Positions 20,894 to 33,485 of a stretch of 64,000 bases of DNA are shown in pieces (within the stretch, counting starts at the first letter, position 1; each line of letters opens with the position of its first letter). The stretch is from Phanerochaete sordida. Lineage: Eukaryota > Basidiomycota > Agaricomycetes > Polyporales > Phanerochaetaceae. Location: the NCBI GenBank assembly GCA_019973155.2, contig BPQB01000041.1, positions 186,001 through 250,000 of the forward strand, read 5' to 3'. Made by a program: the position numbers and the translations under genes. The notes under the pieces are model-generated. The model was not told where the DNA came from, searched no databases, and saw only the letters and a program-made list of their open reading frames with translations.

Positions 20894-23800
20894 TTACGAA
20901 CGGGAGCCCGAGCGGACAGAGCGGTGGGCGATGCCGTGCAGGACCGCCCAGTCCGCGCTTGCGCGGCACATCTCCCTGAAGACACCTCCCGGCTTGTCGA
21001 TCAAAGCCTCCGGCGTATCAAACTCCAGGATCTCCCCGCTCCCCAGGACCAGAATGCGATCGTAGTCGAGAACGGTCTTCAGGCGGTGCGCGATGGTGAT
21101 GACGATCGCGCCGGCGAATTCCTCGCGGATGGTACGCTGGATCTGCGGAGGAAAACGAGGGCGCACGAGGGGTCGGGCGAGCCACGCGCTACGCGTCAGC
21201 ACAGCAGGCGGACCACGCGGATAGGCGCAACGCGCACGCACCTGGTCGTCAAGAGCGGTGTCGATCTGTGATGTCGCCTCGTCCATGATGACGACGTTGC
21301 TGCGTCGGAGCACGGCGCGGGCGAGCGCGACGAGCTGCCGCTCGCCTGCGCTCAAAGACCCCGTCTGACTAATCGGCGTATCCAGCGTGACGGCCGAGGC
21401 GTTCGCCTTCCCGCCTGGGCCGCCCAGGACAGACGCGAGGTGGCACCGCTCGAGGACCTCCCAGCATTCCGCATCGGTGTGCTCCGAGAACGGGTCCAGG
21501 TTGCTGCGTATGGTCCCGGAGAAGAGGGAGACGTCTTGACTCACGATCGTCTACAGTAACGGGGTTCGTAGCCGTCAGCTTGCCGTCCAAAGGCAATGTC
21601 GGCGAAGCACTCACCACCCGCGTCCGCAGATCGTCCAGGCCGATCGTCTGAATGTCAATGCCGTCCAAGCTGGCCAAGTTAGTACGCCTCAGAGACCTTA
21701 CGCGGTAAGCGGTGGCAGTGACTTACATGATAGCACCGCCCGACGGCTCTACGATCCGCAGTAGGGACAGCGCGAGCGTTGATTTCCCTATGAGAAAATA
21801 GTCAGCGGGACGGTATATGTTTGGATGACCTCGGAGGCATTCACCAGATCCCGTTCTCCCAACGACACCGATTTTCTCAGCAGGGCGGACGGTGAATGAA
21901 ATTCCGTGCAGTACCGAGGGGAGATCGGGGGCATACTTGACTTCTAAGGCTTCAACGCGGAGTTCGCCGTCGCTGGAAGGCCAGTAAGCCGGCGGGCGGT
22001 GGTCGGCAATGATCGCGGGTGCTTCTTGCGGGACCTCCAGGTACTCAGCGATGCGTTCCACGCTATTGAAGTCCAGCTCAAGCTGTGCAAGGACCCTGTA
22101 TGTGTTTTGATCAGGATGCCATAACGCTTGGAAGGAGGCTTCGGCAGGACCGTGCGCACCTGACTAATTGTCTTGACGCGTCGGCGAAGTTCTGAGACTG
22201 GACGATGACAAGCGCGGCCAGACCGTCACCAATGCCACTCCACAGGGCAAACATCGTCGTCATAAACACGACCAGTGATCCGAGACCTGTGAGGCACCGG
22301 ACTCAGTACCAATGCGGCATTCCTTGTATTCTGCTCGCCTGACTTACAGTCATATCGCCACATCAGCCAGTTCGAGACGAGCCACTGGATCACAGAGAAG
22401 TCAGCACCTACACAATCAGCGATTGCAATGCAGACATACGCACATACACGTGATCGAATGACTGAAACTTGTCGACGCGCTGGTAGAAGCGGTCTTGATA
22501 CCGCGACTCCATCGCAAATGCGCGCACGTGCGGGAGTCCGCGGAGCAGTTCGTCGAAACCAGCAAAGGCGGGAGACAGCGATATGGACTCAAGTCGGCGA
22601 AGGTCTCGCGCCGTCCTGATGTACGGAGGTGCCAGGCGAATGTATAGCCATGCAATGACCACGGCGAACGGAGCAAATGAGGGTACGACGCAGATAATCA
22701 CCAAGAACGAGGCGAGGAAATTGAGAACGCCCGTGAGAGCTGAGCGGAATGAGTTCTGGAGTTGGCCGTCGACGGTGTTCATGTCGGAAGTCCACCTGTT
22801 CAGGATGCGACCTATGGGCGTCACGTCGAAGAAACGGGTCGGTGCCGCGGTTAAGCGAGCGAGCATGGCGACGAATAGCTTGCGGGAAGCTTGCAGGCTT
22901 GAGTAGTAGCCGAGTGCGATGTACGCGAGGACCGAAAAGGCTCCAGCCATCGACAGATAGAAGTAAATCAGCAACCAAGGAACAACATCTTGGTCGGGGG
23001 ACGGCAGGTTCTCCCAGGGCCACCGCAGGGGGCCGAGGAAGGCGTTGGATGTTCCGCTGTCTTCGTAGGCTTCACCCCATTTTGCCAGATAGAACTAGTC
23101 AAGGCAATAAGCTTCACGTTGACGTACGAAGACATCGAAATAATCCACCTGAACACCAATGTTGATAAGGCGGATCTGAATCAGCAGCCAAAGGGTTAAG
23201 AGAGAGCAGATAACCCCGGATGCACGGATGTACGTTAGGTAGCTGTGCATGGAAACACGACCCTCCGCTCTGGCCTCGGTCTGGACCAGCTTGCCGTCGG
23301 AGACTTTCCGATCGTGTTTACCGTTCGTCTTCCCGTCGAGAAGGTCTGCTTGATTTTCCACGGGGGCGACTGCCGGCGGCACCTCCGCAGGCTCTTCGAC
23401 GACATCCTCCTTCTCAACGACTTGCTGAAGAACACCCTTCTCCCGCAGCTCCTGGACTGAGCCCGGCTGCGCCACTTTCCCTGCCGAGAGTTCGACGACG
23501 AAGCCCGAGAACGGAAGGCACAGGCTGATGTGGTGGGTGACCAGCAGAATTGTCCGGCCTTCGGCAAGGTCGCCCGTGAGAGCGTTCTTGACGAGGTGCT
23601 GCGCTGTGTGCATGTCCACAGCGGCGAGGCTGCCAGACATCAGCATGCGTGGTTATTCAGGGTCCACAGCCTTCGCTTACGGGTCATCGAGAATAATCAG
23701 CTGAACGAGTACGTCAGCCATGCGGCATCGAGGAAGAATTTGCTGTTCTTACCGAGGCAGGAGAATACAGAGCCCTTGCGAGGGCGATTCTTGCTCTCTG

Positions 23801-26800
23801 GCCGCCGGACAGCGTGATTCCCTTCTCGCCGATTTCTTGAGGATGAAAAAATCGCATCAGCGCTAGCGCACGGCTACGCCCAGAATCACGGGCCCACCTG
23901 TCATGTCGCCGGCATCGAAGACCTCGAGGTCCCGTCGTAAGGCACATGCGTCGACGACAGCATGGTAGCGGGCTTCATCGAACCCCTTCGCCGAGCTGAA
24001 CACAATATTGTCTCGGATGGTAGCATGCTCCAGCCCTGGAGACGCGCGGTCAACGCACGGACAGAAGCGTCTCTCGCGGAAGACCCACAAGGATTCTGCG
24101 CGCAGTAGGCGACTTGATGACCCGACTTGTTCAGCACGACGCGCCCTGACAAACATGTCATCTCTGTGAGGCCATCTGTCAGCCACTTTGCGCCGCTATA
24201 TGGAGATACGTCGACGGCGGACCTCCCAACAGTGCGTTAAGCAGGGCACTCTTGCCTGAGCCAGTTGGTCCGCTGATCAGGCTCAGTTGACCCTTCGGAA
24301 ACTTGAGATTCAAGGGCCCTAGGGTAAAGCGCGAGGGTTCGCTACGGGGCGCCACGTCCCAATGGAATGTGGCATCCTCGAAGCCGACGTCGGTGGGCTC
24401 CAAGGATGCGCTTTCGGAAGACTTCAGAGACGACGCCCAGTCCGGCACTTCTGTCTCTTTCAGGAACCCTTCGATACGCTGCATACTGACGTAGGCTACA
24501 GCGCTGATTGAGCATCATCGCAAACATGTAGAAAAAATGTATGGCTGACCGTGCAGAAGGGCGAACACCTGGGCGGGAAGCTCGGTCATGGGCCCTTGCA
24601 GCTGGCTGAAAAGTGCAATAGAAGTAAAGGCCTTCGACACAGTCAGCTTCTGGCCTGCGAGGAGCGTGTAGCAGAGGAATGTCAAGAGTGCCGTGGCGGA
24701 CGGCATCCAAATCCTGAGGACCCCATAATTTAGCGGCCATACACACGAGAAATGCATACACCCACCAGATGAAAGATATCACGGTGCTAACAATATTTTC
24801 CTTCACACGCCAGCGCAGCTCAGTCTCTCGAGCGTCGCGAGCTCTCGACGACCAACCAGTCTCTGAACGATGCATCAGAACGAGCAAACATGCATGACCA
24901 TAGGTGTACATACCCCAGCCATAGAATTTCAAGAATCGGATGTTCTGGAACAGCTCGTTGACGAGACTCATGCGCTTGTCCCTCGCGGCCCAAGAGCGCC
25001 TTGTGATCTACGCCAAGAAAATTCAGGCTCGGCGGATTAACGTCGGGACATATAAGACGTACATAGACGTTGTATTTCGCGAGCGGGTAGTTGAGGACGT
25101 ATGCGACTAACACCACCGCTACGCCAGCCAGGGCGCTCCACCCAAGGATGCTATATTCCAGCATCAAATACCACTCAATATCCGACGCCTGACCTGACGA
25201 CCACTCACTTGTAAAGGAAGATTAGGGCGATGGTGAGCCTGACAGGCGAGAAGAACACTCCTGAAAAATCCCAGAACCGCTGCGCCACAGCATACGCATC
25301 TCCCCTTCGTGAGAACGAGGTGAAAACTAGTGTCTGGGTACATGGTCGACGTAGACGTACTGCATGAGGTTGACGATCTTTCCAAGGTCCGCTCCAGCCT
25401 TCTCGTCCTCCTTGTCGTCCCCTGGCTTCTGCGTGGCTTGCCCGCTGATGTCGCACCTTTTCAAGGCTTTGTAGTGCAGAGCGCAGAAGAGTTGCCCCCG
25501 CGTACGCTCATAACATCTTCTCGTGTGCCATCGCTGGAGGACGTCGACCTGGGCAAATGACAGATTGCTCATGAAGAACACGAATGTCCAGAAATACGCT
25601 GCTGTCCGGGCATTGGGGGATGGGTCGGCCAAAGCGGAAAGAATGCGCTGCAGTGCAAACGGAGGAACAAACCCTAGTAGTAGGTTACTTCATGAGCGAT
25701 ATGATACAATAGCCCGGCTCGTCCACTACGAACCGACAACCGCGCCCCAGAATTCGAGCAAGAGGTCTAGAATGAGGTCCAAAGAGTTCGATGCCAGGAG
25801 AAACCAAAGGAGCGAGTGTTTCGGATGCCTACCATGAAATGTTGGTCATTCGCGTTCTCACTGCTTACGAGATGGCTCACCTCTTCGTATACGCGAGGTA
25901 CTTATTGAAGAGGTTTTTATGTAGGAAAAACGGTGAAAGACTCCAGACGTCGTCCTCGTTGATAGTCCTTTCGTTCGCGATTTGAAAGAGCGGCTCCACA
26001 AATGTCACCATACACCATGACCAAAGTGTAACGCTATCTTCTGGCATGGTCAAGTCGTTGGACGGGACCTATAGGCAACATGGTATGGGCATTTGGAACG
26101 TGATAAATCGACAGAGGGAGAGCATACATCTTTCTCTCGGGCGACGTTCGGAGCAGGAAGAACTCGCTCCATAGGATACGTTCCGCCAATCCAGAGTGAA
26201 ACGACGGGCATAACGAGCCTGAGCACGTCTACGGGAATGGAGGACGCGACGGCGGAGTGACGTGCCAGGACGCCCGCAGTGAGCTCTACCAGTGCTTCTG
26301 TCGCGTACACGACATAGAAGAGTAGGAGACAGTACGGCGGTGTGACTGGCGGCTTGTATACTAGGCGAATCGCAACATACGCCTATAGAAAGGATGAGCA
26401 CGTTCGATGCGCAGACGTAGAGGAACGCTTACCCATCCGCAGAACTGTGCGTCCGCACGCAGAAGCTCCCATTCTCCTAGTCCGCCTCCTGAGAGACCAT
26501 ACGCAAGAAGGCCAGCCCACCCAGCGGAGGCCAGCACTGCCAGCGCGACCAGAGCGCGAGTTTTCCATGCCGGCGGTTTCTGAGACGGCCCCAGTTCGCT
26601 GTCAAGGTCCCGTACTGTCAAGAAGTCTCGGAAGGGTGATTTGAGCTTGTATGCGACCTTCCAGAGCGTATGCGGCCACGGGTAGGAGAAAATCACGTCG
26701 TAGAGCATAGTCAACAGCAATACGGCACCAGGGAGGATCGTTCCCAGGTAGAGTATACGAGCCCTCGGAGGTATCCAGAGGTCGAAAGCATCGCCGGAGT

Positions 26801-27135
26801 CGCCTGTAGTAGAGTTCCAAGGTAATGCTGGTCTTGTGAGTGTCGTGAGCACTACCTGCTGGTTCATTGCAGGTGCGAAGGATGCGGTCGGAGGACAACC
26901 TCGGAAGCGGGAAGGCAAGCTCACCCCACGCGTTCGAGGACAGAAAATTTAGCACAGCATCTAGGACATAGGGTTCGTATTCGCATATCGCGGTGTTAAG
27001 ATTCTCGTATGCATGGATGGTTTCCGCAGTGTGAGTTCCCAGTATGTCATCTGTGCTTGTGCGGAGGTCAGTGCGGAGGTAAGAAGAAGCGCACCTTGTG
27101 CTATCTTGTGCCTCTCTTCCCTCAGCCTCCATCAT
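20894..27135 (-). CDS. ABCC-type (MRP-like) full ABC transporter, many introns
   Basis: ABCC proteins export conjugates and xenobiotics at the plasma or vacuolar membrane using ATP. The gene reads right to left. An N-terminal membrane domain (TMD0-like; ILYLGTILPGAVLLLTMLYD and ALVALAVLASAGWAGLLAYG near 26.5-26.8 kb) is followed by TMD1, NBD1, TMD2 and NBD2. NBD1 has Walker A GPTGSGKS at 24248-24271, signature LSGGQ at 23798-23812, and Walker B LIILDDP on its own 20-nt exon at 23681-23700. NBD2 has Walker A GRTGSGKS split by intron 21788-21844, a variant signature LSAGE at 21341-21355, Walker B VVIMDE at 21278-21295, and the switch His in IAHRLKT near 21073-21094. At least fifteen introns are inferred; not every junction was fixed. 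The N-terminal start is uncertain; 27135 is the first in-frame ATG. No disabling mutation was seen. Confidence 0.85.
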
Positions 27136-28498
27136 CCTTCTCCAGCCCGTCTCTCATGCTCTGCCGCAACATCCTATATCATCGTCCGACGAAAGCTAGG
27201 GCCAAGAATCAAGCCGAGAAGTTTACCAATAGCTAGGAAGGAAGACATTCAAGGCATCCGACGCGCCTGTAAGCTGCTCTCGACGCGATTCCTCAGACGT
27301 CTCGCCTCAATCCCACGCATGGCCCTATCCGACTACTCACTTTTCATTGCATGAGCACTCCCGTTGTGTACGTCTGCGTGAGTCAGAATGACTACCGCAC
27401 GCTATCAGGTCTCTGGCGCTGCTGCTAGCAGCACGCTGAGTCGGATCGTACGGGGCCGATACTGCGCTGGCTGAGGGCCGGGGTATCGAATCAACTGGTA
27501 CGTCCTGCTGTGCTTCCCTGTCGCATTCTAAACCGCCACGCGCATGCAGATTCGCGAGTACAACTGGAAAACACAAGCGTGTATGAAGGAGGTGTAGAAC
27601 TTCGGCCTCCGCGCGCAGCTCATGAACCAGTGAAATTCACAGTTCCAATGTGAGCTTTCACTTAAACTGTACTGATGCTTGCCCACGACGGTGCTGTAGA
27701 TTGTACATTTAGACGAAACGAGGGCGAAGTCGCTCGTCAACACGGGAACAGACCAATTCCCCGGTGCGCAGACCCGTCCCCGTGGCGTGCACTCCGCGTG
27801 CAGCTGCCGTGCCTCTGCGTGCCTTGGCTGAATGGCTGAATGTGTACAACAACCAACGATCACTTCCGCCGTCCCTCCTTCTTGCACACAGCCGGAGTTC
27901 TTCGCACGCTACGCTTCCTCTTTACACAGACCTCGATGCGTACTCACTGCCCCTGTGGTCACTCATGTGTCTCTGTCTTGCCACGGTTCTTTCCGTATTC
28001 GTGTTCTGATGGAGGAGCGAGAAGTGCAGGTCCGAGACTCTGGGACATGCGGTAGACCATACGTTCGAGCAAATGTTGCGCTGCAGCCCTAATATATCTG
28101 TTTTGACTGTTGTCTAGAGCGCTGCAGCGCAGGTTGTGGCTGCATCGCGGCATCGCTGCTGTCACTTGCTGAGCATGTCTTCCTGTCTCTCGAAGCACCC
28201 TTTTGCGCCACGCGCCACACGCGACTCCTTGGTCAGAAGATGCGCAATGCGCGCGTGCGGCGTGATATATCGCGGTACGCACATCCACAGCGATGTCATG
28301 CTGCGTACGATGACCATATATATTGACAGTGCCTCAGTCTCACATGAAGTTGATCCATAATCGAACATCCATGACATCACGAAACGGAGCAAAACTCGTA
28401 GACGACAGTACAGACAAGACATGATTATACATACTACCCAAATAGACCACAACGCGATCGCAAGCCCGTCATACTACGACGCTGAACGCCACAAGAGA
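27136..28498. other. Intergenic, about 1.4 kb, no gene seen
   Basis: Upstream flank of the ABC transporter and downstream flank of the 28499 gene. Frames on both strands are short and Cys/Ser/Arg-rich without motif or splice support. Confidence 0.4.
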
Positions 28499-29215
28499 TT
28501 ACACGTATGACTGTAAGACAGCTGCCGGCTTCGACGCCTGTACTTCCGGCTTCGCCGAGGCCACATAGTACTGAATGCCAGCATGCAGCGGCTTCGGGAA
28601 GATGGAGGACAAGTAGAGCTCAACCGTTTTATCGGTGCTCTTCACCCTGTAGCACAGCAGTCAGTATAAGCCCCCGGATTCAACTCAGGCACGTACTCGA
28701 CTTGTCCATGCCTGCCGTCGACATCGACGGTGAAGGTGCGCGTGTAGTCGCCGGGGAAGAGTAGCTCGAGGTAGGACCCCACCTGGAGGTAGATCGAAGG
28801 GACCTTCACAGAGTGTGTGGGAGACAACATGATTGCGGCGACGGAGGGCGTGTCGTTCACGATGGTGCACTTCGTCTGGTACTGCGTGGCTCCGGGAAGG
28901 ATCGTCGAGTGTAGCTTGCTCGTAGGCACGACAGCGGTCCATAGCGCTACGATGTCGACAATACCATTATTGACGAGCTGGACGCTGTATAGCATGTTAG
29001 CTACTGCGAAAATAGTCTTTGTTGCACGCGAAGACGTACTTGGGGATAGCGACGGTCTCGTCGCCCATCTTGCTGAACTTCACTGTGTAGGTGCCAGGCT
29101 TGATGGTGTGGACAATGGTGGACCTAGAACCGACCGTGAACATGGTATTCATCGGTTCTCCGATGGTCACCGCGACGGCGGTCGGGAAGTTGTTCACGAA
29201 GTGCGCGGTGGCCAT
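28499..29215 (-). CDS. Hypothetical protein, 203 residues, three exons
   Basis: Exons are 29215-29040, 28984-28697 and 28646-28499; the introns (55 and 50 bp) join in frame. The protein begins MATAHFVNNFPTAVAV with no signal peptide. Alternating hydrophobic residues throughout (TIVHTIKPGTYTVKF, LYLQVGSYLELL-like stretches, DYTRTFTVDV) suggest a beta-sandwich. There is no catalytic motif and no membrane segment. I do not recognise the family; a small cytosolic beta protein such as a lectin-like fold is only a guess. A clear TATA box (29274-29282) lies about 60 bases upstream of the ATG, which is less usual for fungal housekeeping genes and suggests regulated expression. Confidence 0.7.
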
Positions 29216-29273
29216 GGCTCTGAAGTGCTGGTAGGAAATTGTGCTCTGGTTCTACGAGTTCAAAGTTGTCCAG

Positions 29274-29282
29274 CTTTTATAT
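29274..29282 (-). promoter_or_regulatory. TATA box of the 28499-29215 gene
   Basis: The minus strand reads ATATAAAAG, about 60 bases before the ATG at 29215, where a core promoter element is expected. Confidence 0.6.
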
Positions 29283-32043
29283 CGCGAGTGAGTGAGTCGT
29301 TGCTCGCCGCGACTGAGGCTTCACGTCCGGATGGTGCATGTTCCGGTGCGACGCGCGAACCCGCTTCTGGGCGCGGTGCAATCTTCGTCCACTGTGCTGC
29401 TGTCTATTCGTACATCAGGATTTTCCCAACGCGTCTGGCGGGTCTGGCAGAGTCTGGCACAGACGCCTCCAGAACGTCAGCTTCCAGCAACGTGCCTGGA
29501 GCCAGGTTAGTACCTCTGGGCCAGACAGACGTGTCTGGCGGTCAGACATGGCTGTCCAGTACCCAGAATTGCTCGATGCACCCAGTTCACTGATTTCGGA
29601 TTTAATTTTCGCTTGCACTTCGCACATGGTTTAGCAGGAGCAGAACAGCTTTATTATATCACATACACATACAGCAACAGAGCACAAATACAAGAACAGA
29701 CATTCAATCGAGTGTAATGACACTGCGGGACTCGGAGTAAGGCCAAAAGAGATATTAGTAGAACACTCCGAGTATGACAGGTGTCGACGCGACGTTTACA
29801 AGACAGGTCGACCACTTCGCGCGCAAGCAAGTGCCTCCGTCGTGATACCGAGCTCGAACGCATCAACGCTCTTCGGACGAACTACGCCGCCGCGCGCCCG
29901 TACACGGCCCGAAACAGCGCAGCGCATGACTCACCGTCATCTGCTTCCAGGTGCGAGTCCAGGCGCGAGTCCAGCGTAGGTGCGCGAGCACATCGGCCTC
30001 GCGGGAGCGACTCTGCGTGCTGCGGGACTTGATCGCGAGACTGAGCACGGGCAGCCTATTCTGCGCGGGTTGTCCGGGAGCGTGCGCGCTGGTGCTCGTA
30101 GGTCAAAGAGCAGCACCGCTGCAGTCCGCACCCTCAGTTGCGGCATAGCCATAGCTATCCTAGAACAAGCACGATGCGAGGATCTGCTTGACCGGGTGCG
30201 GTGTGTCCACGGTGACAAGGGCCAGTTGATGGTGTACTGGTAGGGGTCAACGGAGGGGGCGCACCGAATGTCAACGGCGAGGCACGCGCGTCCGCGTCCT
30301 CCGACCGGCGGGGCGTGCTGTTGCGCAGGCGCGTGGTGCGTTTTGCCAAGGGCTCCGCGGTCGACAGCTCGTGCGTCTTGCGCTTCGGCCGGCGCGCGGG
30401 GCCGCTCGCGGAGGCACATGCGGGCTGGTCGCGCGGCGCGTCTTGCGGCGCTGGCTGGTCCTGCGTTGGTTCGTTTTGCGGTGCGGAGTGTGATGGAACC
30501 TGCGGCGGCGCGTGCGTATCGGCAGCGGGCGCGGGCGCGATGTCGTACGCGGCAGGCGCGGCACGCGGCGAGGAGCTTCTCCTTACAGACAGGTAAAAGG
30601 AGCGGGGAGGGGAGGTAGTTGAAGTAGTTGGCAAGGTACATGTGCACTTGGTGAGAACAATGAAAGAGAACGTACTTTCGCCGTCCTCGACATCTTTCCT
30701 AGCTCTTCAATATCTACCGCGGGCAGCTGCGCACGCTACAGACGCAGGTGAGATCGTCGCAAGTGGTCTTCGAACGCGGAGTATCGCTGCTTGACACCTA
30801 GGATGCTTCGCCCAAGTCGCAACAACGCAGGTGAGCTAGTGACAGCGACGAGGCTTGGAGGGGAGATGATGAGCGGCCGGAGTCCATGTAGAGTGCTCTT
30901 ATGTGACAGAGACCGACACAGGCCCACGGGCTGCTGAGAAATGAAGTCGCAGTCGGCGGGAGTGACAGAGTCAAGAGTGGAATGCACGGAGACAGGAAGG
31001 ACGTCGCAGTGAAGTACTTGCCAAAGTCGAAAAGTCGAACCGTGGGAAAGTATCTCTGTTTACACGCGCTATCTGCTGGAGCTTGTCTGGACATCACATC
31101 GTGCTGAAGCGGTCTGGAAGCTCGCTTATGTCTGGATGCTTTGCGCGCTTCAAGCAGGAGCGCTTCAGCAGCATTTCAGCAGGTCCCCAGACTGTCGCCA
31201 GAACGTCAGCACTCCCAGCCCAATTGGGAAATTGCTGATGTATCACCGTCTGTCAGCTCAAATGTATAGCGATCAGGAAGTACATCCCGCTCGAACAAGG
31301 TACCTGACGTCCTCGCTATCGTACAGTGTCCGCCCAGTGACTTGCGGGACACCGCTTCAGCGCGGACGAGCACAGCGACCGACTTCCGCCAGGGACCCGT
31401 CAAGCCCAGGGCGGAACAGCTATTGTACCATCGCGCGAACGGGGGAGTGGTTCAGGGCGATAGCGGCGGGATTGATACGTCGGTGCTCTGGGGATTGACT
31501 ATGGCGGTGAAAGAAGTGACAGGCGTGGCTTGGCTTGCGAACCAGAATGGACAAGGAAAGGATAGCGTCGGTACTTCAATGTCTGCAGTCGTGAACCTTG
31601 AGTATCACGCGGACGCAATCGGTTCCTGGAACTCTGTCGTGAACTGTGTGAATCGTTTGCGCTTTGGTGCAAAAGGGGAGTTGTCGTATACTACGTCCGC
31701 AGCTGCGCGTCCAACAGCCGTGTCGTAAGAGCATGCCTGGTGGACGCAGATCTTGGTGGTTTTGCGGTTCTACTATACAACCCACGGCGAAGGTCTAGGC
31801 CAAGAGTTTCTCTCATGCTGGCGTCTGGGATGGACTGTCAGTATTGTCACCGCCGGGCGAAAAGCGGTCCGTACCTTAATTCGCGTCGAAATACCATTAG
31901 TTCTTGGCGATCTATCCCGGACAGCTGAAGGGAGCGTCCCGCGGATGAAAAGTGTACGTCCTGGCCTGCTGGAACATAAATGAGGTGGCCACGGAGAACA
32001 CACTGTTTTCCCTACTGCACTCTTGAGTAAATGCACAGCAGAC
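29283..32043. other. Mostly unassigned stretch between two short genes
   Basis: It holds the low-confidence reading frame at 30155-30634 and a plus-strand frame at 31342-31728 with a patchy coding look (for example GLTMAVKEVTGVAWLANQNG). That frame may be a relic related to the 32044 gene, but I could not build a spliced model. Near 29420-29540 the sequence repeats TCTGGC-type units irregularly. Confidence 0.35.
30155..30634 (-). CDS. Possible low-complexity protein fragment
   Basis: This minus-strand frame has a Pro/Ala/Gln-rich section (QNEPTQDQPAPQDAPRDQPA) followed by a basic, nuclear-localisation-like stretch (RRPKRKTHELS, LAKRTTRLRNSTPRR). The composition looks more protein-like than the overlapping frames. 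A short upstream ATG exon near 30700 (MSRTAK, donor GTACGT) could feed it, but no acceptor keeps phase cleanly. Neither the start nor the 3' continuation toward 29863 could be fixed. Confidence 0.22.
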   Translation of the reverse strand: MPTTSTTSPPRSFYLSVRRSSSPRAAPAAYDIAPAPAADTHAPPQVPSHSAPQNEPTQDQPAPQDAPRDQPACASASGPARRPKRKTHELSTAEPLAKRTTRLRNSTPRRSEDADARASPLTFGAPPPLTPTSTPSTGPCHRGHTAPGQADPRIVLVLG

Positions 32044-32799
32044 ATGGCCACTCGCAATCTCTCTTTCGTGACGACCGTGTCGCAAGGAGTCAGCGAAGAC
32101 ACAACACTTGCCCTCACGTTCATGCCGCTCAACGATCGCGGGCTGTATGATACGCAATGTAAGCCTGTGCGCTGCCTGCAAAGCACTAGCTCTCACCGAC
32201 TCGCTGATACCGCAGTCCCTGTTATATGGAAGACGATGCAGTTTCGCGCCAAATGTACGTCGTTGTTCGTCCGTCCACGCGCCGTCAGCTGATGCGCGAG
32301 ACAGGCACCGGCAGCTTCAGTGTGGTCTACACGAGCAGGCTGGGGGTTGCGACGGCAAACGTTGTACGTATTGCGTAGGGAAAAGCGTCAGCAACGTGGT
32401 CTTGACCACCTGGCCACTGCCCGATGTAGGTCTCTGGCACCGTTCAGAACCCGCAGCTGAAGTGAGCGCGCCACTATATGAGTGGTCGAGACTACTAACC
32501 CTTTTTTATCCTCTAGTTTCGTCGAGATCGGGGTAAGCTGACGGTTTCGATATTGCGGGGGTAAAACAGCTGACGGCCATGTTTGTCAGCTCGGCCAGAC
32601 GGTACGCCCACGCTCCGACGCCATCCGCCTTTGTCCTGACCTTGCATGTGTACAGACAGCGCTCAGTGTCATCCAGGGTGGCTCCCAGTCCTGGAGTGAG
32701 CCACAGCCAAAACCTGCTCCTGGCAATGGCCCAATTATTGCGCGCAACGGTACCGCACAGGTTCAGCATATAGCAGCCATGGCGGAGCACTCACCTTAG
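32044..32799 (+). CDS. Hypothetical protein, 156 residues, six exons
   Basis: Exons are 32044-32158, 32216-32254, 32305-32363, 32430-32461, 32517-32532 and 32590-32799; the sum is exactly 157 codons including TAG. The introns are 50-66 bp. The fourth (32462-32516) carries a perfect TACTAAC branch site. The spliced product reads MATRNLSFVTTVSQGVS, then FPVIWKTMQFRAKC, TGSFSVVYTSRLGVATANV, VSGTVQNPQL and VEIGLGQTVRPRSDAIRL. It has no signal peptide, and its beta-strand-like pattern suggests a small sandwich fold. The tail is Pro/Gly/Gln-rich. The frame survives five junctions, so I take the gene as real, but the function is unknown. The coding exons are so short (16-59 nt) that ORF scanning would miss it. 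Confidence 0.65.
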
Positions 32800-33485
32800 A
32801 TCGGGTATCGCAGTGACACTGAAAGAAGGCAGAAGGCGGTGAGGATCAAGACATAGGCTCGCCTCAGCCATGTCGTGGAAGATACAGTATCGTTGTAGCT
32901 CCGGAGGTCCGGTTTCGCCATGTCTCATAGATACGCATATTGCACTAGTACCACGTACCATGCTCGAGGCTCACACGCAAAAACCGTCGACGTGCTGCAA
33001 TGTAGTGAGTAATGCCAGGCGGACGTTGCGAGGGTGCGGGAGTTCGAAATCGAAGGGGAAGGCTGGGGAAGGTCGTTCAAGCAGCAGAGCTCTCATCAGC
33101 AGAAAATGTGGTCTGAGCGAGGCACCTCACAAGTTCGGGCGCTCGTTCCAAGCCTCGCGGCAAGCTTGCTGGCAAATATACGGCTTCGTGGCGTTTGATC
33201 CTCAGCCGCCGCTGCCTGGTCAAATCTGCAGGTCAATGTTTAGTACAAACAGATCTACACGAGTCTTGATGCATTGATGAACTGTACCTCTGCCACATCG
33301 AATAACAGAGTACAGTAGTGGATTCCATACCATGTGTGGGAAATGCCACAACATGCAGCTATAGATGATTGGCACGCCACGAAGGAGCAGCTCGAAACAA
33401 CCAAATTTCTTTTCGCCCAATGAGCCAACACATCGAGTGATGCGCGAGCCAGCATGGAACGAAGAGAAAAAGGGAGGGATCCCCC
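32800..33485. other. Intergenic, no gene seen
   Basis: Downstream of the 32044 gene and downstream of the U2 snRNA gene (which runs on the minus strand). No motif recognised. Confidence 0.4.

Noticed and set aside
29937..30647. 236-codon minus-strand Arg/Ala-rich frame
   Set aside because: It is a shifted frame over the more protein-like 30155-30634 frame; its Cys/Arg composition looks out of frame.
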